Made by a program: the position numbers and the translations under genes. From NCBI RefSeq assembly GCF_013337685.1, contig NZ_SUQN01000008.1, forward strand, positions 124,001-188,000: DNA of 64,000 nucleotides, written 5' to 3'. This document shows positions 21,176 through 32,936 of this stretch, one piece after another; within the stretch, counting starts at the first letter, position 1, and every line of letters starts with the position of its first letter. The notes beneath the pieces are model-generated. The model had not been told where the DNA came from. It did not search any database and was given only the letters and a program-made list of their open reading frames with translations. The DNA is from Citrobacter gillenii. Its GTDB lineage: Bacteria; Pseudomonadota; Gammaproteobacteria; Enterobacterales; Enterobacteriaceae.

Positions 21176-21252
21176 TGGTGCATCCGGGAGGATTCGAACC
21201 TCCGACCGCTCGGTTCGTAGCCGAGTACTCTATCCAGCTGAGCTACGGATGC
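21176..21252 (-). tRNA. argY: tRNA-Arg(ACG), copy 2
   Basis: Same 77-base sequence with encoded CCA and anticodon ACG. It is separated from the upstream copy by 91 bases and from the downstream copy by 41 bases. Confidence 0.95.
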
Positions 21253-21343
21253 ATCAGGGAAACTACTTTAGTGCAGATTTTTGATACCGCTGCTAAGGCC
21301 GTATCGATTATCCATTCTTTCATTGCTGAAGAAACAGAAAATA

Positions 21344-21420
21344 TGGTGCATCCGGGAGGATTCGAACCTCCGACCGCTCGGTTCGTAGCCGAGTACTCTA
21401 TCCAGCTGAGCTACGGATGC
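21344..21420 (-). tRNA. argV: tRNA-Arg(ACG), copy 1
   Basis: This 77-base copy is the first tRNA-Arg of the transcript and lies only 3 bases downstream of tRNA-Ser. The cloverleaf and ACG anticodon are intact. Confidence 0.95.
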
Positions 21421-21423
21421 AAA

Positions 21424-21516
21424 TGGCGGTGAGGCGGGGATTCGAACCCCGGATGCAGCTTTTGACCGCATACTCCCTTAGCAGGGGAGCGCCTTCAGCC
21501 TCTCGGCCACCTCACC
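21424..21516 (-). tRNA. serV: tRNA-Ser(GCU)
   Basis: This is a 93-base class II tRNA with a long variable arm and encoded CCA. The acceptor stem is GGTGAGG/CCTCACC, and the anticodon GCT sits in CCCTGCTAAGGG, reading AGC/AGU codons. It is the promoter-proximal gene of the five-tRNA operon. Confidence 0.96.
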
Positions 21517-21572
21517 AACAACGCCTCTTGCGAGTGCTTCGAAGAACTTGTTTCTGCTCATCGTCGCTGCGT

Positions 21573-21607
21573 GGCGCACATATTACTTTCTGGTACTTAT
21601 AAGTCAA
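21573..21607 (-). promoter_or_regulatory. Stable-RNA promoter of the serV-argVYZQ operon
   Basis: On the minus strand TTGACT (21607-21602) and TAATAT (21585-21580) are 16 bases apart. A GC-rich discriminator GTGCGCC follows, the hallmark of stringently controlled tRNA promoters. Confidence 0.85.
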
Positions 21608-21863
21608 ACAATTTTTCCAGTGCTTTTATCGTTTGCACATTTCACGCGCAATTAGTCTGCAAAAACGGCAAAAAGAGTGTTTTATCAACAGATAAATTGG
21701 CGTTTTCTCGGGGGGGCGGGCAAACAGAAAAATTGAGGAAAAGGCAAAAAGTGCAGTGCAGCAGTGAAAACAGCGTGAAATCAGAAGAACAAGATGGGTG
21801 TCAGGAGGTAAAGCGAAAAGGAAAAGTAACAGAAACAGGAAAAGAGAGGCGCTAAATCAGGTT
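21608..21863. other. Purine-rich intergenic stretch between tRNA promoter and csrA
   Basis: No gene is supported here. The plus strand is strikingly purine-rich from about 21690 to 21855 and includes CGGGGGGGCGGG near 21710-21720. A plus-strand open frame (21571-21855) starts inside the tRNA promoter region, lacks recognisable similarity and has low-complexity Lys/Arg/Glu composition. Confidence 0.5.
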
Positions 21864-21888
21864 GCGCCTCACCAGAAAGGTGAGACGC
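21864..21888 (-). terminator. Hairpin after csrA
   Basis: GCGCCTCACC (21864-21873) and GGTGAGACGC (21879-21888) form a stem with one mismatch a few bases after the csrA stop on the minus strand. No strong T-run follows, so efficiency is uncertain. Confidence 0.5.
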
Positions 21889-21895
21889 GAAAACC

Positions 21896-22081
21896 TTAGT
21901 AACTGGACTGCTGGGATTTTTCAGCCTGGATACGCTGGTAGATCTCTTCCCGATGGACAGAAACTTCTTTCGGGGCGTTTACGCCGATGCGTACCTGGTT
22001 GCCCTTCACCCCTAAAACTGTCACGGTGACCTCATCGCCAATCATGAGGGTTTCACCAACTCGACGAGTCAGAATCAGCAT
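21896..22081 (-). CDS. csrA: Carbon storage regulator, RNA-binding protein
   Basis: CsrA is a small dimeric RNA-binding protein that binds GGA motifs in mRNA leaders and controls glycogen, biofilm and motility genes; CsrB/C sRNAs antagonise it. The 61-residue product [61 protein letters not shown] is identical or nearly so to E. coli. The RNA-contacting LTRR and VHREEIY segments are intact. AAGGAG precedes the ATG. Confidence 0.98.
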
Positions 22082-22273
22082 TCTTTGCTCCTTGAAAGAT
22101 TAAAAGAGTCGGGTCTCTCTGTATCCCGGCATTATCCATCATATAACGCCAAAAAGTAAGCGATGACAAACACCTAAGTGTAAGCAGTCACGGCATCACA
22201 TTCTGTTAAACCTAAGTTTAGCCGATATACACAACTTCAACCTGACTTTATCGTTGTCGATAGCGTTGATGCA

Positions 22274-22301
22274 AACGCTGCAGATTGACCTCCGCAGCGT
22301 T
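22274..22301 (-). terminator. Hairpin after alaS
   Basis: AACGCTGC (22274-22281) and GCAGCGTT (22294-22301) form a perfect 8-bp inverted repeat 20-45 bases past the alaS stop. The following bases are not T-rich. The rest of 22082-22319 should hold the several csrA promoters. Confidence 0.45.
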
Positions 22302-22319
22302 GGATTACGCTTATAATTA

Positions 22320-24947
22320 TTACAGTTTTGCGCTGACCCAGCCTTTCACACTGGCTAACGCTGTAGGCAGAGCTGCGGCATCCGTACCACCGGCTTGCGC
22401 CATGTCCGGACGACCACCACCCTTACCGCCTACCTGCTGAGCGACCATACCAATCAGTTCCCCTGCTTTCACACGGTCAGTCACATCCTTAGACACGCCC
22501 GCAATCAGAGAAACCTTACCTTCAACTACCGTTGCCAGTACGATAACGGTAGACCCCAGCTGATTTTTCAGATCATCAACCATGGTACGCAGCATTTTAG
22601 GTTCAACGTCGGTCAGTTCGCTGACCAGCAGCTTCACGCCGTTGATATCAACCGCTTTACTGGAAAGATTTGCACTCTCCTGCGCGGCGGCCTGTTCCTT
22701 CAATTGCTGCAATTCTTTCTCGAGCTGACGCGTACGCTCCAGTACGGAACGCACTTTGTCACCGATATTCTGGCTATCACCTTTCAGCAGATGCGCTATC
22801 TCGCTTAAGCGGTCGCTCTCAGCACGCACGGTATTGATAGCACCTTCGCCGGTTACAGCTTCGATACGACGCACACCCGCTGCAGTACCGGACTCAGACA
22901 CGATGCGGAACAGGCCGATATCACCGGTACGGCTAGCGTGAGTACCACCACACAGTTCGGTAGAGAAATCCCCCATGCTCAGTACGCGCACGTGGTCATC
23001 ATATTTCTCGCCAAACAGCGCCATTGCGCCTTTGGCTTTCGCCGCGTCGAGATCCATGATGTTAGTTTCAATCGGCAGGTTGCGACGAATTTGCGCATTC
23101 ACCAGATCTTCAACAGCACGAATTTCAGCTGGTTTCATCGCTTCGGTATGAGAGAAGTCGAAACGCAGAATTTTATCGTTAACCAATGAGCCTTTCTGTG
23201 CCACATGCGAGCCCAGAACCTGGCGCAGCGCCGCATGCATCAGGTGCGTTGCGGAGTGGTTCAAACGAATACGCGCACGACGCGCTTCATCGACGTCAGC
23301 CTGCACGGCATCGCCCACTTTCAGAGAACCCGCAGACAGTTTGCCGATGTGACCAATTGCCTGGCCATATTTTTGCGTATCGCTAACCGCAAACGCAAAG
23401 CCCGCACCTTTCAGTTCGCCTTTATCGCCAACCTGACCACCTGATTCCGCATAGAACGGCGTCTGGTCAAGGACGACAACAGCTTCCTGGCCTGCGTTAA
23501 TTGCGTCTACCGCTTTACCATCTACAAACAGCGCGGTAACTTTACCGTTCAGTTCCAGATGCTCGTAGCCTTTAAATTCAGAGGTACCCTCAACGCGAAT
23601 CATCGCATTGTAGTCGGCACCAAAACCACTGGCTTCACGCGCGCGACGACGCTGTTCTTCCATTGCGGCTTCAAAGCCCGCTTCGTCAACCTTGATGTTG
23701 CGCTCACGGCAAACGTCTGCCGTCAGGTCAACCGGGAAGCCGTAGGTATCGTACAGGCGGAAGGCGGTTTCGCCATCCAGCGTATCGCCGGACAGTTTTG
23801 CCAGTTCTTCATCCAGCAGAGCCAGACCACGCTCCAGCGTGCGGGCAAACTGCTCTTCTTCAGTTTTCAGAACCTGCTCAACCAGTGCCTGCTGACGCTT
23901 CAGTTCTTCACCCGCAGAACCCATCACCTCGACCAGCGGCCCCACCAGCTTGTAGAAGAAGGTGTCTTTCGCGCCCAGCATGTTGCCATGACGCACCGCG
24001 CGACGAATGATACGACGCAGCACATAGCCGCGGTTTTCATTCGACGGCACAACACCATCGGCAATCAGGAACGCGCAGGAACGGATATGGTCGGCAATCA
24101 CGCGCAGCGATTTGTTGCTCAGATCGGTAGCACCGGTGACTTTCGCCACGGATTCAATCAGCGCGCGGAACAGGTCAATATCGTAGTTGGAGTTAACGTG
24201 TTGCAGCACAGCTGCAATACGCTCCAGACCCATACCGGTATCTACGGACGGCTTCGGCAGCGGTTCCATTGTACCGTCAGCCTGACGGTTAAACTGCATG
24301 AAGACGATGTTCCAGATCTCAATGTAGCGATCGCCATCTTCTTCTGCGCTTCCCGGAGGGCCACCCCAAATGTGGTCGCCGTGATCGTAGAAAATTTCGG
24401 TGCACGGACCGCAAGGACCGGTGTCACCCATCTGCCAGAAGTTGTCGGAGGCATAGGCCGCACCTTTGTTATCACCAATACGGATGATACGTTCGCGCGG
24501 AATACCGACTTCTTTCTCCCAGATTTCAAAGGCTTCATCGTCAGTTTCGTAAACGGTTACCCACAGACGCTCTTTCGGCAGGGCAAACCAGTTTTCACCG
24601 GTCAGCAGTTCCCATGCATACTGGATGGCGTCGTGTTTGAAGTAATCGCCGAAGCTGAAGTTACCCAGCATTTCGAAGAAAGTATGGTGACGTGCAGTGT
24701 AGCCGACGTTTTCCAGATCATTGTGTTTACCGCCCGCACGTACGCAACGCTGCGAAGTGGTTGCGCGGGAATAATTACGCTTGTCGAGACCAAGGAAAAC
24801 ATCCTTGAACTGGTTCATCCCGGCGTTGGTAAACAACAAAGTAGGGTCATTGTTTGGAACCAGGGAGCTGCTGGCAACTACCTGATGTCCTTTACTGTGG
24901 AAAAAATCGAGAAACGCCTGACGGATCTCAGCAGTGCTCTTGCTCAT
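22320..24947 (-). CDS. alaS: Alanyl-tRNA synthetase
   Basis: AlaS charges tRNA-Ala and edits mischarged Ser and Gly. The 875 residues are one short of the E. coli 876. The class II catalytic core begins [53 protein letters not shown], followed by [15 protein letters not shown]. The editing domain carries the zinc ligands in [12 protein letters not shown] and [13 protein letters not shown]. The C-terminal Ala domain with a GG-rich segment ([15 protein letters not shown]) closes the protein. It lies between recX and csrA, the usual order. A long open frame on the other strand is a shadow. Confidence 0.98.
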   Translation of the reverse strand: MSKSTAEIRQAFLDFFHSKGHQVVASSSLVPNNDPTLLFTNAGMNQFKDVFLGLDKRNYSRATTSQRCVRAGGKHNDLENVGYTARHHTFFEMLGNFSFGDYFKHDAIQYAWELLTGENWFALPKERLWVTVYETDDEAFEIWEKEVGIPRERIIRIGDNKGAAYASDNFWQMGDTGPCGPCTEIFYDHGDHIWGGPPGSAEEDGDRYIEIWNIVFMQFNRQADGTMEPLPKPSVDTGMGLERIAAVLQHVNSNYDIDLFRALIESVAKVTGATDLSNKSLRVIADHIRSCAFLIADGVVPSNENRGYVLRRIIRRAVRHGNMLGAKDTFFYKLVGPLVEVMGSAGEELKRQQALVEQVLKTEEEQFARTLERGLALLDEELAKLSGDTLDGETAFRLYDTYGFPVDLTADVCRERNIKVDEAGFEAAMEEQRRRAREASGFGADYNAMIRVEGTSEFKGYEHLELNGKVTALFVDGKAVDAINAGQEAVVVLDQTPFYAESGGQVGDKGELKGAGFAFAVSDTQKYGQAIGHIGKLSAGSLKVGDAVQADVDEARRARIRLNHSATHLMHAALRQVLGSHVAQKGSLVNDKILRFDFSHTEAMKPAEIRAVEDLVNAQIRRNLPIETNIMDLDAAKAKGAMALFGEKYDDHVRVLSMGDFSTELCGGTHASRTGDIGLFRIVSESGTAAGVRRIEAVTGEGAINTVRAESDRLSEIAHLLKGDSQNIGDKVRSVLERTRQLEKELQQLKEQAAAQESANLSSKAVDINGVKLLVSELTDVEPKMLRTMVDDLKNQLGSTVIVLATVVEGKVSLIAGVSKDVTDRVKAGELIGMVAQQVGGKGGGRPDMAQAGGTDAAALPTALASVKGWVSAKL

Positions 24948-25075
24948 AATTATCCTGAAGAAATCAAGCTAACGAAATGTCATCACCAGCACAGGCACGT
25001 AAACAGCGCCGCTGGCAATCGAAAAGTGGGAATAAGATAAGTTTTCTTCACGGGGAAGTAAAATCCCGTATGCGC

Positions 25076-25576
25076 TCAATCGTCAAAATTTCGCCATATT
25101 GTCTGAATATCTTCCATCAGATAGCCGCGATAGAGCAAAAAACGCTGGACCTTCACCTTTTTTGCAAAATCCACCGGCAAGGGCTCACCGTATTTTCTGA
25201 TGGCTTGATCTCGCGCCAACTGCGCCCAGTCAATCTCACATTCACGCATCGCGCGTTCAATGGCTTCGCGGGAAATACCTTTCTGTCCCAACTCCTGGCG
25301 CACACGTGCGGGGCCATAGCCTTTACGGCTACGACTGGCGATAAATTGCTGTACGAAACGGTCGTCATCCAGGTAGCGGCTTTCTATACACCAGGCAATA
25401 ACCTTATCGTAATCCTCTGGCGTAGCATCAATTTCTTCCGGTCCATTTTTTCCCATAACCGGGGCTGCCAGTTTCCGTCGCAGTTCCTGCTCACTGTGAT
25501 CGCGCATGGCAAGTATGCGCACAGCGCGGTCAAGCAGTCGAGAATACGCGGATCGGCGAGACGTTGAATCTGTCAT
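25076..25576 (-). CDS. recX: RecA inhibitor RecX
   Basis: RecX binds RecA filaments and blocks their extension. The 166-residue product equals the E. coli length and is made of three-helix repeats; [23 protein letters not shown] is typical. It follows recA by 68 bases, and its expression depends on partial read-through of the recA terminator at 25597-25625, as in E. coli. Confidence 0.96.
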   Translation of the reverse strand: MTDSTSRRSAYSRLLDRAVRILAMRDHSEQELRRKLAAPVMGKNGPEEIDATPEDYDKVIAWCIESRYLDDDRFVQQFIASRSRKGYGPARVRQELGQKGISREAIERAMRECEIDWAQLARDQAIRKYGEPLPVDFAKKVKVQRFLLYRGYLMEDIQTIWRNFDD

Positions 25577-25596
25577 AGTGCACCTTCAGAAATGGA

Positions 25597-25625
25597 AAAG
25601 GGCCGCATCATATGCAGCCCTTTTT
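25597..25625 (-). terminator. recA terminator (leaky toward recX)
   Basis: AAAAGGGC.GCAT pairs with ATGC.GCCCTTTT with a single mismatch in the stem, followed on the minus strand by CCTTTTTCC. In E. coli the equivalent hairpin lets a small fraction of transcripts continue into recX. Confidence 0.85.
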
Positions 25626-25644
25626 ATACGATAAAATCAGATTA

Positions 25645-26712
<1,068 letters not shown>

Positions 26713-26777
26713 TTACTCCTGTCATGCCACTCTCGGGTTGAACCAAGAATCGTGAAAGATGATGTTCTGTTGACGCA

Positions 26778-26805
26778 ATTATACTGTATGCTCATACAGT
26801 ATCAA
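26778..26805 (-). promoter_or_regulatory. recA promoter with embedded SOS (LexA) box
   Basis: On the minus strand the -35 is TTGATA (26805-26800) and the -10 is TATAAT (26783-26778), 16 bases apart. The LexA box TACTGTATGAGCATACAGTA (26801-26782) fills the spacer and is identical to the E. coli recA operator. The -35 also contains the TGA stop of pncC. Confidence 0.97.
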
Positions 26806-27299
26806 GTATTTTGTAGAAATTGTTGCCACAGGGTCTGTAACGCATAGGCGGTCGCTTGTCTACGCACCGCATCGCGGTCGCCGCTGAAGCATTCCCAGCG
26901 CGTGATCCCCTCGCCGCTTACGCTGGCAAAGGCAAACCAGACGGTCCCAACCGGCTTGTCTTCGCTGCCACCGTCCGGCCCGGCAACTCCGCTTATAGAA
27001 ACAGCGAAATCAGCACGGGCCGCTTTTAGCGCGCCAATGGCCATTTCAACAACCACCGGTTCACTCACCGCGCCATGCTGTGCCAGCGTCGCTTCTCGCA
27101 CACCAATCATCTGCGACTTGGCTTCGTTACTGTAGGTCACAAATCCGCGCTCAAACCAGGCGGAACTGCCGGCGATATCCGTAATGACTTTCGCTACCCA
27201 ACCGCCGGTACAGGACTCTGCGGTGGTCATCGTCGCGCCGCGCGCTTTCAATGCCAGCCCTACCTGTTCACTTAACTGCATCAGTTCACTGTCGGTCAT
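26802..27299 (-). CDS. pncC: Nicotinamide-nucleotide amidohydrolase
   Basis: PncC (YgaD, CinA C-terminal family) deamidates NMN to nicotinate mononucleotide in pyridine-nucleotide recycling. The 165 residues match E. coli. The family motifs TTAESCTGGWVAKVITDIAGSSAWFERGFVTYSNEAK and VAGPDGGSEDKPVGTVWFA are present; Ser in AESCTGG is the family catalytic residue. The stop codon lies within the recA -35 element. Confidence 0.96.
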   Translation of the reverse strand: MTDSELMQLSEQVGLALKARGATMTTAESCTGGWVAKVITDIAGSSAWFERGFVTYSNEAKSQMIGVREATLAQHGAVSEPVVVEMAIGALKAARADFAVSISGVAGPDGGSEDKPVGTVWFAFASVSGEGITRWECFSGDRDAVRRQATAYALQTLWQQFLQNT

Positions 27300-27420
27300 T
27301 TCAGCCTCTGTCAGTTAAAAAATATGCCGGACAAGATAGCACTTTCAAAACAAATGTGGGGATGAGGAGAGCAATTTACGAGGGGGATTCCGGAAATAGA
27401 TCCGTCGCGTCAAGAAGATC

Positions 27421-27456
27421 TGCCGGATGGCGGTGCCAGGCATCCTATCCGGCCTA
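27421..27456. repeat. REP unit between pncC and mltB
   Basis: TGCCGGATGGCGG...ATCCTATCCGGCCTAC is a standard REP palindrome, with a second partly matching arm (GTAGACCGG) about 20 bases further, so it may be a degenerate BIME. Confidence 0.8.
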
Positions 27457-27491
27457 CAAGAGGTTTCCTCCTGTAGACCGGTTGCGGGTAA

Positions 27492-28571
27492 TTACTGTAC
27501 GCGCGCCAGCGCTACAGCCTGACCTAATTGCCAGACGGCCATCGCGTAATGCGTGCTGTGGTTGTAGCGGGTAATGGTGTAGAAGTTCGGCAGCCCGTAC
27601 CAGTATTGGTAACCGGTGCCAATATCCAGACGCAGCAGGCTGGCCTGCTGATGGTTACCCAACGACTGCTGTGGCGTCAGACCTGCAGCCGCAAGCTGAG
27701 AAATGCTGTACTGGGTTTTAAACCCGTTTGCCAGCCCTGGCGCCTGGCCATTTGCCGGCACCGCCACCGTATCGCCTTTCACCCAACCGTGACCTTTAAA
27801 GTAGTTTGCCACACTGCCTATGGCATCCTCCGGATCCCACAGGTTGATGTGCCCATCGCCATTGAAATCAACCGCATATTCTTTGTAAGAGGACGGCATG
27901 AACTGCCCGTAGCCCATTGCACCGGCAAAGGAGCCTTTCAAGTCCAGCGGGTCATCGCTTTCATCTCGAGCCATCAGCAGGAAGGTTTCCAGCTCACCGG
28001 AGAAGTATTCCGCCCGACGCGGATAGTTAAACGACAGCGTCGCCAGCGCATCCAGAATACGCGTTTTACCCATCACGCGGCCCCAGCGGGTTTCGACACC
28101 GATAATGCCAACAATAATTTCCGGTGGTACGCCGTAGACCTGCCATGCGCGCTTCAACGCATCTTCATGCTGGTTCCAGAACGCCACGCCATTTTGCACG
28201 TTATCTGGCGTGATGAACTGCTTGCGATAGCGCAGCCATGCGCCGTTAGGCCCGGCTGGCGGCTGTGTTGTCGGTGCCTGACGGTCCATCAAGCGCAGAA
28301 CGTAGTCCAGACGTTTGGCCTGCGACAGGATCTCCTGCAACTGCTGACGGTCAAAGCCGTGCTTGCTCACCATTTTATCGATGAACTGTTGCGCATTCGG
28401 ATTATTGGCGAAGTCGCCGCCCGACAGCATGACGTTGTGTTGCGGCTCAAGCAGGAAGCCGCCAGAAGGCGTACCCGTTGTCGTTTGAGTCTCTGAAGGT
28501 TTTGGTTTGCTACTACAGGCAGCAAGCAACACACAAAGGGGAAGTAATGCTACATAACGACGCTTGAACAT
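27492..28571 (-). CDS. mltB: Membrane-bound lytic murein transglycosylase B
   Basis: MltB is an outer-membrane lipoprotein that cleaves peptidoglycan to anhydromuropeptides. The ATG at 28571 gives 359 residues (E. coli 361) starting MFKRRYVALLPLCVLLAACSS, with lipobox LAAC and lipid-anchored Cys19. The catalytic Glu160 lies in GIIGVETRWGR, and a calcium-binding EF-hand loop DFNGDGHINLWD spans 235-246. The frame is open 36 codons further upstream, but the lipoprotein signal fixes the start. Confidence 0.96.
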   Translation of the reverse strand: MFKRRYVALLPLCVLLAACSSKPKPSETQTTTGTPSGGFLLEPQHNVMLSGGDFANNPNAQQFIDKMVSKHGFDRQQLQEILSQAKRLDYVLRLMDRQAPTTQPPAGPNGAWLRYRKQFITPDNVQNGVAFWNQHEDALKRAWQVYGVPPEIIVGIIGVETRWGRVMGKTRILDALATLSFNYPRRAEYFSGELETFLLMARDESDDPLDLKGSFAGAMGYGQFMPSSYKEYAVDFNGDGHINLWDPEDAIGSVANYFKGHGWVKGDTVAVPANGQAPGLANGFKTQYSISQLAAAGLTPQQSLGNHQQASLLRLDIGTGYQYWYGLPNFYTITRYNHSTHYAMAVWQLGQAVALARVQ

Positions 28572-28715
28572 GAGACATCCATTAAACAGATTCAGCCAGA
28601 GAGAAGTATGGTAAAGCATCCACCGCCACACAAGGAAGCGGTAGTCGCGCTCCTTCGCAGAATTTACCGCCCCTTTCACCGTTTACCACCCCATTTGCGA
28701 TCCCTCACGCAATAA

Positions 28716-28792
28716 CTTTCACAATAAAATATTTATCTTTCATTTTGCGATCAAAATAACACTTTAAAATCTTTCATTGTGATTAAAATAAG
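28716..28792 (+). promoter_or_regulatory. srl operon promoter region with repeated operator-like units
   Basis: Two similar units, CTTTCATTTTGCGATCAAAA (28737-) and CTTTCATTGTGATTAAAATA (28771-), plus a shorter CTTTCACAATAAAAT (28716-), lie 40-120 bases before srlA. They could bind the DeoR-type repressor SrlR. TGCGATCAAAATAACA within the first unit resembles the CRP site known at the E. coli sorbitol operon. Confidence 0.55.
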
Positions 28793-28803
28793 CCACGTTC
28801 TAG

Positions 28804-30365
<1,562 letters not shown>

Positions 30366-30378
30366 GAGGCGCTCAAAG

Positions 30379-30741
30379 ATGACCGTGATCTATCAAACCA
30401 CCATCACCCGCATTGGCCAGAGCGCACCGGATGCACTCTGTGACCAGATGCTGATTACCTTTCGTGAAGGCGCGCCTGCGGATATCGAAGAGTTTTGTTT
30501 CATCCACTGCCACGGCGAGCTAAATGGCGTTCTGCAGGCGGGTATTCAGTTTGAGCTGGGCCAGCATCGCTACCCGGTCACCGCCGTGGGTAGTGTGGCA
30601 GAAATGAACTTGCGTGAACTGGGGCATATCACCCTGCGCTTCGATGGACAGAGTGAAGCGGAATTTCCTGGCACCGTACACGTTGCGGGGCCGGTACCGG
30701 ACGCCATCGCGCCGGGCTGTATTTTGAAGTTTGTTGCTTAA
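30379..30741 (+). CDS. srlB: PTS glucitol/sorbitol EIIA component
   Basis: SrlB is the soluble EIIA domain that passes phosphate from HPr to SrlE. The ATG at 30379 with AGAGGCG upstream gives 120 residues, close to the E. coli 123. The phospho-histidine lies in FIHCHGELNG. A start at 30340 in the same frame overlaps srlE and is rejected. Confidence 0.95.
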   Translation: MTVIYQTTITRIGQSAPDALCDQMLITFREGAPADIEEFCFIHCHGELNGVLQAGIQFELGQHRYPVTAVGSVAEMNLRELGHITLRFDGQSEAEFPGTVHVAGPVPDAIAPGCILKFVA

Positions 30742-30758
30742 GCGTAAAGGAGAGAAAA

Positions 30759-31538
30759 ATGAATCAAGTTGCCGTTGTCATTGGTGGAGGCCAGACCCTG
30801 GGGGCATTCCTTTGCCGTGGGCTTGCGACAGAGGGATACCGCGTTGCGGTGGTCGATATTCAAAGCGATAAAGCCGCAAACGTGGCGCAGGAAATTAATG
30901 CCGAGTTTGGTGAGGGTACCGCTTACGGCTTTGGTGCCGACGCCACCAGCGAACAAAGCGTGCTGGCGCTATCACGCGGGGTAGATGAGATATTCGGTCG
31001 CGCCGACCTGCTGGTTTACAGTGCCGGTATCGCCAAAGCGGCGTTTATCAGCGACTTTGAGCTTGGAGATTTCGACCGCTCGCTGCAGGTGAATCTGGTC
31101 GGTTATTTCCTCTGTGCACGTGAATTCTCACGCCTGATGATCCGCGACGGCGTGCAGGGGCGCATTATCCAGATCAACTCAAAATCCGGCAAAGTGGGCA
31201 GCAAACACAACTCAGGTTACAGCGCAGCAAAATTCGGCGGCGTGGGCTTAACCCAGTCACTGGCGCTGGATCTCGCGGAATACGGGATTACCGTGCATTC
31301 CTTGATGCTCGGTAATCTGTTGAAATCACCGATGTTCCAGTCGTTGTTACCACAGTATGCCACCAAGCTTGGCCTAAAACCGGATGAAGTGGAGCAGTAC
31401 TATGTGGATAAGGTCCCACTCAAGCGCGGCTGCGATTATCAGGACGTGCTGAACATGTTGCTGTTTTACGCCAGCCCGAAAGCGTCTTACTGCACCGGAC
31501 AATCGATTAACGTCACCGGCGGTCAGGTGATGTTCTAA
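30759..31538 (+). CDS. srlD: Sorbitol-6-phosphate 2-dehydrogenase
   Basis: SrlD oxidises sorbitol 6-phosphate to fructose 6-phosphate with NAD. The 259-residue short-chain dehydrogenase has the cofactor loop VIGGGQTLG (about 7-15) and the catalytic Tyr-x3-Lys in SGYSAAKFGG. Length equals E. coli. AAAGGAGAG precedes the ATG. A REP unit separates it from gutM. Confidence 0.97.
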   Translation: MNQVAVVIGGGQTLGAFLCRGLATEGYRVAVVDIQSDKAANVAQEINAEFGEGTAYGFGADATSEQSVLALSRGVDEIFGRADLLVYSAGIAKAAFISDFELGDFDRSLQVNLVGYFLCAREFSRLMIRDGVQGRIIQINSKSGKVGSKHNSGYSAAKFGGVGLTQSLALDLAEYGITVHSLMLGNLLKSPMFQSLLPQYATKLGLKPDEVEQYYVDKVPLKRGCDYQDVLNMLLFYASPKASYCTGQSINVTGGQVMF

Positions 31539-31548
31539 GAGGTATGAT

Positions 31549-31576
31549 TGCCGGGTGGCGCTACGCTTATCCGGCA
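31549..31576. repeat. REP unit between srlD and gutM
   Basis: TGCCGGGTGGCGCTACGCTT followed by ATCCGGCA forms a REP palindrome inside the srl operon. It may separate the stability of enzyme and regulator segments of the mRNA. Confidence 0.8.
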
Positions 31577-31596
31577 TATAATCAAGGAGCAATAAC

Positions 31597-31956
31597 ATGG
31601 TTTCCGCACTGATTACCGTCGCCGCCATCGCCTGGTGCCTACAGCTAGCGCTGGGCGGCTGGCAAATATCCCGCTTTAATCGCGCGTTCGACAAGCTTTG
31701 TCAGCAGGGTCGGGTCGGCGTCGGGCGTTCCGGCGGACGTTTTAAACCGCGCGTTGTGGTTGCTATCGCTCTGGATGAGCAACAGCGGGTAACTGATACG
31801 TTATTTATGAAAGGTCTTACCGTATTCGCCAGACCAGGCAAAATTGCCCCGATAATGGGCAAACATCTTGATGAATTACAGCCTGATGTGATCTTTCCCC
31901 ATGATCCTCTCTCCCAAAATGCACTATCATTGGCGCTTAAACTGAAACATGGATAA
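31597..31956 (+). CDS. gutM: Glucitol operon activator protein
   Basis: GutM is reported to activate the sorbitol operon in E. coli. The 119-residue product begins with a single hydrophobic segment (MVSALITVAAIAWCLQLALGGW) and then ISRFNRAFDKLCQQGRVGVGRSGGRFKPRVVVAIALDEQQRV, a family of its own. AAGGAG stands 8 bases before the ATG. A repeat-like element fills much of the gap to srlR. Confidence 0.94.
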   Translation: MVSALITVAAIAWCLQLALGGWQISRFNRAFDKLCQQGRVGVGRSGGRFKPRVVVAIALDEQQRVTDTLFMKGLTVFARPGKIAPIMGKHLDELQPDVIFPHDPLSQNALSLALKLKHG

Positions 31957-32002
31957 TTTCGTTATGAATGCTATTAGCTTGCGAAATTATCATTTTGCAA
32001 CC

Positions 32003-32139
<137 letters not shown>

Positions 32140-32162
32140 CATAAGTCAGGGTAATCACGCCT

Positions 32163-32936
32163 ATGAAACCTCGTCAGCGTCAGGCTGCCATACTGGAGCA
32201 CCTGCAAAAGCAGGGAAAATGCTCGGTTGAAGAACTGGCCCACTACTTTGACACAACCGGCACGACCATTCGCAAAGACCTGGTCACTCTGGAAAATGCC
32301 GGCACCGTCATTCGCACCTATGGCGGCGTAGTATTAAACAAAGACGAATCTGACCCACCCATCGATCACAAAACGCTAATCAACACGCATAAAAAAGCGC
32401 AAATTGCCGAAGCCGCCGTGCGTTTTATTCACGACGGCGACTCAATCATTCTCGACGCAGGCAGCACCGTTTTGCAGATGGTGCCGATGCTCACCCGCTT
32501 TAGTAACATCACCGTGATGACCAACAGCCTGCACATTGTTAACGCCCTTTCGGAACTGGACAACGAGCAAACTATCCTGATGCCCGGCGGGACATTTCGC
32601 AAAAAATCGGCGTCATTTCACGGACAGCTGGCAGAAAATGCCTTCGAGCAGTTCAGTTTTGATAAACTCTTCATGGGGACCGACGGCATCGATCTGAATG
32701 CGGGTGTGACCACCTTTAATGAGGTCTATACCGTCAGCAAGGCGATGTGCAATGCCGCTCGCGAAGTGATTCTGATGGCGGACTCGTCGAAATTCGGGCG
32801 CAAAAGCCCCAATGTGGTATGCAGTCTGGAAAGCGTCGACAAGCTGATTACTGATGCGGGCATCGACCCTGCATTTCGTCAGGCGCTGGAAGCAAAAGGG
32901 ATAGAAGTGATCATAACCGGAGAAACCAATGAGTGA
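32163..32936 (+). CDS. srlR: DeoR-family repressor of the sorbitol operon
   Basis: SrlR represses srl in the absence of sorbitol phosphate. It has 257 residues, as in E. coli. The N-terminal helix-turn-helix is [55 protein letters not shown], and the C-terminal sugar-phosphate-sensing domain has DAGSTVLQM and [16 protein letters not shown]. It overlaps gutQ by 8 bases. Confidence 0.96.
   Translation: MKPRQRQAAILEHLQKQGKCSVEELAHYFDTTGTTIRKDLVTLENAGTVIRTYGGVVLNKDESDPPIDHKTLINTHKKAQIAEAAVRFIHDGDSIILDAGSTVLQMVPMLTRFSNITVMTNSLHIVNALSELDNEQTILMPGGTFRKKSASFHGQLAENAFEQFSFDKLFMGTDGIDLNAGVTTFNEVYTVSKAMCNAAREVILMADSSKFGRKSPNVVCSLESVDKLITDAGIDPAFRQALEAKGIEVIITGETNE

Noticed and set aside
21175-21432. 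85-codon frame through the tRNA-Arg copies
   Set aside because: It translates two tRNA genes and repeats [26 protein letters not shown], a well-known false protein from tRNA regions.
21571-21855. 94-codon plus-strand frame beside the tRNA promoter
   Set aside because: It starts within the tRNA-operon promoter, has no ribosome-binding site and has low-complexity basic composition.
23559-25040. 493-codon open frame opposite alaS
   Set aside because: It lies fully antisense to a highly conserved synthetase gene, and its product (rich in His, Gln, Arg, Thr) resembles no known protein. It mirrors alaS codon bias.
27528-28496. 322-codon open frame opposite mltB
   Set aside because: Entirely antisense to mltB and without domain-like features.
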